Positions 43,584 through 49,592 of a DNA stretch of 49,592 nucleotides are shown in pieces. The translations under genes and the position numbers were made by a program. A model generated the notes under the pieces. The model did no database searches. It was not told the origin of the DNA and saw only the letters and a program-made list of their open reading frames with translations. This stretch comes from Polyangiaceae bacterium. Its GTDB lineage: Bacteria; Myxococcota_A; Polyangia; Polyangiales; Polyangiaceae. Position 1 is the stretch's first letter. Each line of letters starts with the position of its first letter. The DNA is taken from positions 1-49,592 of the forward strand of contig JABFXY010000098.1 of NCBI GenBank assembly GCA_013361525.1, given 5' to 3'.

Positions 43584-44540
43584 GTGAAGCGCTGGATCGT
43601 TGCGGCGTGTTGTCTCGGGCTCGGTATGGCCCCGCGCCTGGCCCTCGCGCAAGCGGTGGATTGCGGCCCCGCTCCTCCGATCGAAGAACCGACGAAAGAG
43701 GCGCGAGAGGTGTACGAGTCCGCGCTCGAGCACACGCGCGACGGGCGTTACCCCGAGGCGCTCGCCGCTTATCAGCGCGCGTACGATCTGAGCCCGAGCT
43801 ACGTCATCCTCTTCAACATCGGAAAAGCGGCCGAGCTCACCGGCGACTCAGCCCGGGCGATCATCGCCTACCGCTGCCATCTGGAGCACGGCGGCTCGGA
43901 GATTGGCGCGACGAAGCAGGCCGAGGTGACCGCGTCGATGAACGCGCTCTACGAGAAGGTCGGCCTCGTGGCGTTCGTCGTCGACGAGCCCGGCGCGCGC
44001 ATCTCGATCGATGGGTCGTTCGTCGGCACGTCACCGATCGACGTTCCCGTCCCCGTGAACCCGGGGCGGCGACTCGTTCGCGTCGAAGGCGCACGCACCG
44101 AATCGCGCACGATCGACGTGGAGGCGAAGTCGCGGGTGGTCGTCGACTTCAAACTGAAGGAAGGCGCCAAGGCTTCTGCGGGCGACCGTTTTCGTTTCCC
44201 CTCCGGCGTCGTAGGCGCTGCGTGGATCACGGCCGGCCTCCTCGGCGCTTCGACCGCGGTCACCGGCGCGCTCGCGCTCATCGGCGCCAAGGACATCGAG
44301 GACGATGTGTACCTCGGACCGGGTCGGAGGCCTCCCGTGGGCTCGGTGCTCGACGAAAAGATCGAACGCACCGAGGCGCTCGCGACGGCCACCGATGTCT
44401 TGTTGACCGCGTTCTTGATTACCGGCTCCGCAGCGATCAGCTTCAGCGTGGTGAACGCCGTGAACAAGGTCGACGAGCCTGCGACGGTGTCGGTCGGGCT
44501 CGCGCCCGGTGGAGGTTTCTTGCGGATCGGTTTCCAGTGA
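43584..44540 (+). CDS. Exported TPR and PEGA-domain protein with two membrane helices
   Basis: 318 residues from GTG 43584, two bases after the kinase stop; this start gives a good signal peptide (MKRWIVAACCLGLGMAPRLALA). Residues 30-120 are TPR-like (AREVYESALEHTRDGRYPEALAAYQRAYDLSPSYVILFNIGKAAEL). A PEGA domain follows (about 130-190, VVDEPGARISIDGSFVGTSPI), then two hydrophobic helices (about 212-235 and 270-292) and a short tail ending FLRIGFQ. This TPR + PEGA + two-helix type is common beside myxobacterial kinases. Its PEGA domain matches that of the upstream kinase in type, so the two may bind the same envelope ligand. Its stop overlaps the next gene's GTG by four bases. Confidence 0.85.
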   Translation: MKRWIVAACCLGLGMAPRLALAQAVDCGPAPPIEEPTKEAREVYESALEHTRDGRYPEALAAYQRAYDLSPSYVILFNIGKAAELTGDSARAIIAYRCHLEHGGSEIGATKQAEVTASMNALYEKVGLVAFVVDEPGARISIDGSFVGTSPIDVPVPVNPGRRLVRVEGARTESRTIDVEAKSRVVVDFKLKEGAKASAGDRFRFPSGVVGAAWITAGLLGASTAVTGALALIGAKDIEDDVYLGPGRRPPVGSVLDEKIERTEALATATDVLLTAFLITGSAAISFSVVNAVNKVDEPATVSVGLAPGGGFLRIGFQ

Positions 44541-45886
44541 AGCGCGAGCGGCTTCGGTTATCGGGCCTCTTCGCGGTGTCGGCGCTCGCGGCGTGCACCA
44601 TCGTCGTCGATCCCGACCCGGGCGCGGGTCTCGGCGAGAGCTGCGATCGTGACGAGCAGTGTCAGGCGTCGAGCTGCATCGACGGCTTGTGTGCCGTTCG
44701 GTGCGGCGACAGCGGCGGCTGCCCGGGTGGGACCGTTTGCGCCGAAGGCATCTGTCATTTGCCACTCGCGGTCGCGTACGTGTTTCCGTTCGATCTGACG
44801 CAGGATCAGATTGGCCGATCGCTCGATGAAGGCCGAATCGAGGCGGATGCGCGGCTCGGTTACGTCGAATCCACGAGCGACGTGGGTGCTGCGCTTCCCG
44901 GTGATGCCCTGCAGGTCGCGACCGATCGCGTGAACGAAGGCGCGGGGGTCGTCGTATCCACGAGCGCGCTCCACGCCGATGTTTTCGCTGCGTTCGCCGC
45001 GGAGACGCCCGATGTCACGGTGCTGTCGTACCAGGGCAAGCCCGGCTCCGAGAACCTCGTCGCGTTCGATGCGCGCACGTATCAGGCCTACTACCTCGCG
45101 GGCGTCGCCGCGGGGAAGTACACGACCTCGCGACGAATCGGCATCCTGGGATCCATCGTTTCACCGGCGATCGTCGCGAACATCAACGCGTTCGCGCTCG
45201 GCGCGAAGAGCGTCGAAGGCGCCTCGCCGATCACGATCGAGCTTCGCTGGATCGGCGAGCCGCACGACACACAACCGAAGGTCGACGGCCACCCTCGAGA
45301 GTGGCACTTCACGCGCGCGATGGTGGCGGACAACGGCTGCGACGTCGTCGCGCACACGCTCGACAACAGCGTGCCGCTCTACGCGATCGCCGATCTCGCG
45401 ACCGAAGGGATGACCGCGTACGCGATCGGCGCAAACCTCCAAGACGCGTGCTCGGCTGCGCCCGCGGGGCGATGCCTCGGCTCGACATTTTTCCGCTGGG
45501 GCCCGCTGTTGTCGTCCGTCCTCGACCAGATCCATCGCTTCGAAGACCTGCCACCCGTCGTGCTCGGCGGCATCGCGGTCTCGAACGAAACGAGCCCGAT
45601 CGGCTTCGATGTCCCTGCGGACCTCTCCGGCGGCGTGAGCCTCGCGAACGACCTCGAGGCCCTTCGCGCCGCGCTCGCCGTGGAGGCGGGTGTCGGTCCG
45701 ATCTTCGACGGTCCGATCACGTCGACGGGCCAATGTGAGGAAGCGCTTGGCACCTCGCCGTGTGTGGCGGAGGGCGCGCGCCTCTCCGACGAAGGGCTCG
45801 CGAGCATGTGCTGGCTCGTCCAGGGGATCGTGGACAACGCCGGTGTGCCCGCTCGTGTTCCCGCCGAGGACGGATGCGCGAATTGA
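44537..45886 (+). CDS. BMP-family (PnrA-like) lipoprotein with Cys-rich N-terminal module
   Basis: 449 residues, GTG 44537 overlapping the previous stop (GTGA). Canonical lipobox LAAC, Cys20. Residues 30-80 form a Cys-rich module (CDRDEQCQASSCIDGLCAVRCGDSGGCPGGTVCAEGIC) like those of myxobacterial surface lipoproteins. The rest matches the BMP/Med/PnrA periplasmic binding fold: VAYVFPFDLTQDQIGRSLDEG, GAGVVVSTSALHADVF, SYQGKPGSENLVAFDARTYQAYYLAGVAAGKYT, RRIGILGSIVSPAIVANINAFALGAKS. Family members bind nucleosides or other small molecules for ABC import or as chemosensors. No ABC permease or ATPase is seen nearby, so with the kinase and PEGA genes upstream a sensing role is more likely than import. 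The fused Cys-rich module is unusual for the family. Confidence 0.88.
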   Translation: MKRERLRLSGLFAVSALAACTIVVDPDPGAGLGESCDRDEQCQASSCIDGLCAVRCGDSGGCPGGTVCAEGICHLPLAVAYVFPFDLTQDQIGRSLDEGRIEADARLGYVESTSDVGAALPGDALQVATDRVNEGAGVVVSTSALHADVFAAFAAETPDVTVLSYQGKPGSENLVAFDARTYQAYYLAGVAAGKYTTSRRIGILGSIVSPAIVANINAFALGAKSVEGASPITIELRWIGEPHDTQPKVDGHPREWHFTRAMVADNGCDVVAHTLDNSVPLYAIADLATEGMTAYAIGANLQDACSAAPAGRCLGSTFFRWGPLLSSVLDQIHRFEDLPPVVLGGIAVSNETSPIGFDVPADLSGGVSLANDLEALRAALAVEAGVGPIFDGPITSTGQCEEALGTSPCVAEGARLSDEGLASMCWLVQGIVDNAGVPARVPAEDGCAN

Positions 45887-45933
45887 TGCGTTCTCCGGGT
45901 TGTCGCCGCGCCTGAGGGCGGTAGCTTTGCGCG

Positions 45934-47106
45934 ATGCGCGTGGAGCGACGAAGCGAGCGGCTGATGCGTATCGCTCTCCACGCCGTGTTCGCGTGGCCGG
46001 GGTTCGTGTTCCTGTGTGCCTTCGACTCGCGGATCGCGCTGCAGCTTTCGCACGTGACCGGTGCGCGTAGCTTGAGCTCGCTCGCCGCGCACATCGGCGG
46101 CTTCGCGTTGTTCGAGCTCGTCGGCGCTCTCATGGCGCATCGCCTTGGCAGCACACATCCGGGCCAGCTGCGTCGCGCGCTGTTGTTCGGCAGTGGAACG
46201 CTGGCGCTCCTCTCCGTCGTGTCTCTCACGCGTCCCCGGAAGACGATCGCCGACACGTTCCCGCAGTACCTCGAACGGCTCCCTGCGCACCCCGGACTCG
46301 ATCGGAATGAGGCCGATCGCGCCGCCAGCGACGATACGGATCTGCTTTGCGCAAATGCGGAACGATCCTTGGCCCGCTCGCGAGGGGCCGCTGTCCCTGC
46401 GATCGACCGGTGCTGTGCGTGGACATCGACGGACAACCGACGGCTCGCTCCGATGAAACCTCGCAAGGTGTGCAACGTGCACATCCGAACTCCTCACGGC
46501 GAGACGATTACTGTGCGCGACGCGCCCGACTCGGACGCGTGGATCGTGCGTCGTGACGAACGGATCGGCTATTGGTTCTTCGCGAGCGGCTACTACGCCT
46601 TCCGTCCCATCGGGAACGGCGTCGTGATCGCGGATGACGGCCGCGTTCTCGACGTCGTCCACGCGGCCATGTTCGCAGACCGCGTGGGCCGGAGCCGGGT
46701 ACAGGATCGCGCCGTCGCCGTGTTTGGGCTGTTTCTTGCGGGCGCGCTCACGCTCGCTTACTTCCTCATGGCGCGCGGCCGAAAGCGTCTCGATGCCGGC
46801 GTGCCCGCGACGGTCGACGCGCAAGGACGCGTGGTGGTCGGTGGTGAAGCTGTCGCGGTCTCGTGGCCCGCGGGTGAGGTAGTTCCGAAGGGTGACGTCC
46901 TCGTCTTTGACGGGGCGGTCTCCAACGCCGACTACCGAAACCGATCGATGCTGACCGGCGCGATTGTCCCCGACCGCAGAGGCACGCTCGACGAGCGCGC
47001 CGATGCCTTGTGCGCCGTGGCGCCAATCATCGCCGCGATCGCGACCCTTCCGCTCGTCGCCAACACGCTCGTCGCGCTCCTCGCCCCATTCCTTCGCGCC
47101 ATCTGA
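45934..47106 (+). CDS. Membrane protein of unknown function
   Basis: 390 residues from ATG 45934; ATG 45964 is an alternative. Hydrophobic segments at about 12-32 (IALHAVFAWPGFVFLCAF), 48-68 (LSSLAAHIGGFALFELVGALMA), 84-98, 258-276 (AVAVFGLFLAGALTLAYFLMA) and 362-385 (APIIAAIATLPLVANTLVALLA). Between the first and second groups lies a soluble segment (about 110-250) with mixed, less biased codon use and a Cys cluster (DRCCAWTS), followed by a beta-rich part (VCNVHIRTPHGETITVRDAPDSDAWIVRRDERIGYWFF). I do not recognise the family. An ATG at 46453 could start a shorter second protein in the same frame. The opposite-strand open frame is much less protein-like. Confidence 0.6.
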   Translation: MRVERRSERLMRIALHAVFAWPGFVFLCAFDSRIALQLSHVTGARSLSSLAAHIGGFALFELVGALMAHRLGSTHPGQLRRALLFGSGTLALLSVVSLTRPRKTIADTFPQYLERLPAHPGLDRNEADRAASDDTDLLCANAERSLARSRGAAVPAIDRCCAWTSTDNRRLAPMKPRKVCNVHIRTPHGETITVRDAPDSDAWIVRRDERIGYWFFASGYYAFRPIGNGVVIADDGRVLDVVHAAMFADRVGRSRVQDRAVAVFGLFLAGALTLAYFLMARGRKRLDAGVPATVDAQGRVVVGGEAVAVSWPAGEVVPKGDVLVFDGAVSNADYRNRSMLTGAIVPDRRGTLDERADALCAVAPIIAAIATLPLVANTLVALLAPFLRAI

Positions 47107-47122
47107 CGAGTACACTCGAGCC

Positions 47123-47758
47123 ATGGCGATGGGTCGTCACCTCGTTCTGCTGTCGATCCTCCTCGCTGCGTGCGCCGACGTGGTGATCGAGCCCTCCGAC
47201 GGCGGTTCGGCAGGCACCAGCAGCGACGGTGCGGGACCGATTGCGGGAGGCGCGCCGGCCACCGGCGGGAGCGAGCCTCTCGGAGGTTTCGGCGGCGATA
47301 ACGGCTTCGGAGGCATCGGCGAGGGCGGTGCGTCGATGGTTGGATGTCCAACGATCCCGGAGGAGGATCTCTACTTCGTCGAGCACACGCAGGACGGTAC
47401 CGTCCAGCTCTTCAACGAGGGCTGCGATGAAGCGCTGCCGACCGCGCAGCGATTGACCGGCGGGGAGTGCGGTCCGGGGACATTCATCCGCGCTTGCCAC
47501 AGCCTCGGGGCGCCCGAGACGCAGGTCGAGCTCTCCGGCATGACGTCGCTCGTCGATCCCGGTGAAGGCGAGCTCACGGGCACGATCTCGCAGAACACCT
47601 TCAGCGACGTCGTCATCACGTTCGACGACGTCGGTGAGGTCGGCCAGGCCGTGCGCGGCAGCTACGAAGGCATCATCACGTCGCCGGATGGTGACATGAC
47701 GAACGTGTCCGCGGTGTTCAGCCTGTGCCGGGTTCCGGATCTGCCGCCGTGCCCGTAG
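47123..47758 (+). CDS. Small lipoprotein with Gly/Ser linker
   Basis: 211 residues, ATG 47123 or 47129. Canonical lipobox LLAAC (Cys17). A Gly/Ser/Ala linker with GGFGG-type repeats (30-72) leads to a compact domain with four Cys (VGCPTIPEEDLYFVEHTQDGTVQLFNEGC; GGECGPGTFIRAC) and a beta-sandwich-like end (GELTGTISQNTFSDVVITFDDVGEVGQAVRGSYEGIIT). Typical of myxobacterial secreted or surface lipoproteins. No function inferred. Its stop lies five bases from the stop of a convergent gene. Confidence 0.8.
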   Translation: MAMGRHLVLLSILLAACADVVIEPSDGGSAGTSSDGAGPIAGGAPATGGSEPLGGFGGDNGFGGIGEGGASMVGCPTIPEEDLYFVEHTQDGTVQLFNEGCDEALPTAQRLTGGECGPGTFIRACHSLGAPETQVELSGMTSLVDPGEGELTGTISQNTFSDVVITFDDVGEVGQAVRGSYEGIITSPDGDMTNVSAVFSLCRVPDLPPCP

Positions 47759-47763
47759 CCGCG

Positions 47764-48249
47764 CTAGCTCCGCTTTCTTCGTCGTGGCAATAGCGCGTGC
47801 TCGATCGCGGCCGGATCGTCGCCGGTCCAGCGCGCAATCGCGGCGAGCACGACCGGCACGACGCGACCATTCGGGCGTGCGCGTGCGGCTTCGACGAAGG
47901 CCTCGTCGATCGGCAAGCGGCTTCGGGCGCGGCGTGTGGTGAGCGCGACGTCTTTGCGCGCTTCGAGCGCTTCGCGAAGGCCGGCGTGGTACGCGAAGAC
48001 CCATCGCATCCACGGTAGAACAACCAGCGAGGCACGCGCTTCCGCGAGCGCGATCACGCGCGCCTCGATCTCCTCGGTCTCCATCGTGTCGAGCTCCGAC
48101 AGGGAGCCGGGAAACGCACGCGCGAGCGCGCGCAGCTCGGTGAGCGGCGCCTCGGGTTTGCCGCGCGCGTGATCGCGGCGAAGCCTCGCCATGGTGACGT
48201 ACTTGTGCTCGAGACGCGCGAGGTCTTCGTCCAAAAGGACGATGCTCAA
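47764..48249 (-). CDS. Hypothetical protein coupled to epmA
   Basis: 161 residues from TTG 48249, which overlaps the epmA stop as TTGA; no ATG or GTG fits nearby. It begins MSIVLLDEDLARLEHKYVTMARLRRDHARGKPEAP and is helix-rich, soluble and strongly basic at the C-terminus (LLPRRRKRS). No signal peptide or known motif. Coupling with the EF-P ligase may mean only shared transcription. Family not recognised. Confidence 0.65.
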   Translation of the reverse strand: MSIVLLDEDLARLEHKYVTMARLRRDHARGKPEAPLTELRALARAFPGSLSELDTMETEEIEARVIALAEARASLVVLPWMRWVFAYHAGLREALEARKDVALTTRRARSRLPIDEAFVEAARARPNGRVVPVVLAAIARWTGDDPAAIEHALLPRRRKRS

Positions 48250-49460
48250 AGCTCGGACTCCGGGAACGCGATGACGTCGCCGAGCTCCGAGGCGCCGAGC
48301 GCGAGCATGACGAGGCGATCCAAACCGAGCGCGTTGCCGGCCGCAGGCGGCATGCCTTCCTCCAGGGCACCGACGAAGCGTGCGTCGATCGGATAGACGG
48401 GAAGGCCGCGCGCGCGCCGCTCTCGCTGGTCGTGCTCGAAGCGGTTGCGTTGCTCGGCTGGATCGGTGAGCTCTCCGAAGCCGTTGCAGAGCTCGACGCC
48501 GGCGGCATAGAGCTCGAACCGCTCGGCGAAGCGTCGATCGTCGGGGCACAGCCGCGCGAGCGAGGCCATGCACGCAGGGTAGCGGTCGAGAAACACGGGG
48601 GTGGGGGACCGCGCGAGGGCCGGCTCCACTTGGTCGACGAGGATGCGAAAGAATGTCTCGCTGTCATCGTTCGCCAAACGGAGCATCTCGACCGTGTCGA
48701 TGCCGGCGTGCTCGGCGAAGGCTTCCGCGACGCTGAGGCGCGAAAACGGCCGTTTCAGATCCAACCCCCGCAAGGTGCCTATCGCGGCGCCGATCGCTTC
48801 GTCGACCGCGCACACGATCCGCTCGGTGTCGTCCATCACGTCTTCGACCGAGCCGAACGCGCGGTACCACTCGAGCATCGTGAACTCGGGGTTGTGACGC
48901 GCGCCGACCTCGCCCTTACGGAAGCTCTTCGCGAACTGAAAGCAGCGTGGGACGCCGCCGACCAGCAAGCGCTTCATCTGGTACTCGGGCGAGGTGATGA
49001 GGTAGCGCGGCGAGCTCGAAGCGGTCGTCACCTCGAACGCGTCGAGGTGAGTGTCGAGGCCGGGGCAGGGGACGATGGCCGGCGTCTCGACCTCGAGGAA
49101 ACCCATCGACGAAAACAAACTCCGGAGCGCCCCTAAGGCTTCGGAGCGAGCGCGGAGCGTGCGAGCCACGCCGCGCTCCGCGAGGCGCGCGACGTCGCTC
49201 TTGCTGCCGGTTCGCGGCCCTGCCGGGATGTGCTCGAGCAGTGTGGCCTCGACCACGATGCCCGCATCCGAAAGGGTCCCGGCGACGACGGCGAAATCGC
49301 CGTCGGGTACGTCTGCGAGCGCGCGCTCCACCTCGATGTCGCCGAACGCATCGACGAGCAGGCGACGATCCAATGCGTGTCGCACCCGCCCCCCGACGGA
49401 GAGCGATCCGCCCGCGTGAGCGAGCTTTATGTCCGATGGAGCCAGGCGACCATTCGTCAT
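48246..49460 (-). CDS. epmA: EF-P lysine ligase (EpmA/GenX/PoxA type) with N-terminal extension
   Basis: 404 residues, ATG 49460. Class II aminoacyl-tRNA-synthetase paralogue that ligates (R)-beta-lysine, or lysine, to a conserved lysine of elongation factor P, relieving ribosome stalling at polyproline. Motif 1 is FLEVETPAIVP (121-131), motif 2 FRKGEVGARHNPEFTMLEWYR (180-200) and motif 3 GNALGLDRLVMLALGA (near 377-392). YLITSPEYQMKRLL, GVELCNGFGELTDPAEQ and GLPVYPID match E. coli EpmA closely. The E. coli protein is 325 residues and begins near residue 90 here. The extra N-terminal 85 residues (SVGGRVRHALDRRLLVDAFGDIEVERAL...FAVVAGTLSDAGIVVEATLLEHIP) look beta-rich like a reduced OB fold. 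No efp or epmB is in the window. Confidence 0.94.
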   Translation of the reverse strand: MTNGRLAPSDIKLAHAGGSLSVGGRVRHALDRRLLVDAFGDIEVERALADVPDGDFAVVAGTLSDAGIVVEATLLEHIPAGPRTGSKSDVARLAERGVARTLRARSEALGALRSLFSSMGFLEVETPAIVPCPGLDTHLDAFEVTTASSSPRYLITSPEYQMKRLLVGGVPRCFQFAKSFRKGEVGARHNPEFTMLEWYRAFGSVEDVMDDTERIVCAVDEAIGAAIGTLRGLDLKRPFSRLSVAEAFAEHAGIDTVEMLRLANDDSETFFRILVDQVEPALARSPTPVFLDRYPACMASLARLCPDDRRFAERFELYAAGVELCNGFGELTDPAEQRNRFEHDQRERRARGLPVYPIDARFVGALEEGMPPAAGNALGLDRLVMLALGASELGDVIAFPESEL

Positions 49461-49498
49461 GACGCCTTGCCTGTCGCGGGCCTGTCGTGGGGTGGCGG

Positions 49499-49592
49499 TC
49501 AGATGCCGCCGGTACCGCCGCCGCCGGCCGGGGCGCCGCCTGCGCCACCGCCGCCCGCGGGAGTGCCACCGGAGCCGCCGGTCCCGCCGCCT
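49499..49592 (-). CDS. C-terminal end of a Gly-rich protein (partial)
   Basis: Reading the minus strand from the right edge in one frame gives thirty codons dominated by Gly, with Pro/Ala and Thr, ending TGGI and a TGA (49499-49501), for example TPAGGGGAGGAPAGGGGTGGI. This looks like the low-complexity tail of a protein encoded mostly outside the window, upstream of epmA. Low complexity makes the call uncertain; it could also be noncoding GC-rich sequence. Confidence 0.35.
   Translation of the reverse strand, partial: GGGTGGSGGTPAGGGGAGGAPAGGGGTGGI

Noticed and set aside
45379..47124. 581-codon minus-strand frame opposite the membrane protein and BMP gene
   Set aside because: Composition is Arg/His-rich without hydrophobic segments; the plus strand has a BMP fold and clear helices.

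Overview
The window is very GC-rich DNA with strong G/C bias at third codon positions. It carries giant TPR proteins, an AgmX/PglI-type C-terminal domain, several eukaryote-like Ser/Thr kinases, PEGA domains and many lipoproteins. Together these point to a myxobacterium (Myxococcota), probably of the Polyangiales/Sorangium side. I see no tRNA, rRNA, CRISPR array, transposase or phage gene. Nearly the whole window is coding.

Layout. (1) 1-2264, minus strand: the N-terminal part of a Ser/Thr kinase with a TPR-like C-terminal region, running off the left edge. (2) 2431-6841, minus: a porin plus 13-heme c-type cytochrome pair with overlapping genes, which looks like an outer-membrane electron conduit, followed by a small 84-residue protein and a mono-heme-motif lipoprotein whose best start is a CTG codon. 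(3) 6938-9732, minus: a HEAT-repeat protein and two overlapping outer-membrane beta-barrel genes of the GltA/GltB type. (4) 10388-17255: ftsY, an Ig-like membrane protein, an exported HEAT protein, a HAMP-type membrane protein, a YraN-family protein and a Cys-rich lipoprotein. (5) 18249-41680, plus: a cluster matching the Glt (gliding/focal adhesion) trans-envelope complex of Myxococcus xanthus: GltC-, GltD(AgmU)-, GltE-like TPR proteins, a small exported protein, a GltG-like FHA + transmembrane + AgmX/PglI-domain protein, an extra TPR lipoprotein, and a 3858-residue GltI(AgmK)-like TPR protein. (6) 41797-47758, plus: a kinase with PEGA domain, a TPR/PEGA protein, a BMP-family lipoprotein with a Cys-rich N-terminus, a membrane protein and a small lipoprotein. 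(7) 47764-49592, minus: an EpmA-type EF-P lysine ligase with an N-terminal extension, a coupled 161-residue protein, and the last codons of a Gly-rich protein.

How the parts fit. GltA/B-type barrels (outer membrane), GltC/D/E-type TPR proteins (periplasm and lipoproteins), GltG (inner membrane, linking an FHA domain in the cytoplasm to a TonB-like domain in the periplasm) and GltI (cytoplasm) would span the whole envelope. In M. xanthus the corresponding genes lie in two distant loci; here they lie within about 34 kb. The motor genes (AglRQS), GltH, GltJ and GltK are not seen in this window. Clear hairpin terminators follow gltA/B, gltE, gltG and gltI, and sigma70-like promoters are visible before gltC, the small gltF-position gene, ftsY, the porin gene and the gltA/B pair. 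The gltC promoter has a Pho-box-like direct repeat just upstream.

All calls come from reading the sequence and recalled family knowledge. No similarity search was run, and promoter and operator calls are pattern matches only.
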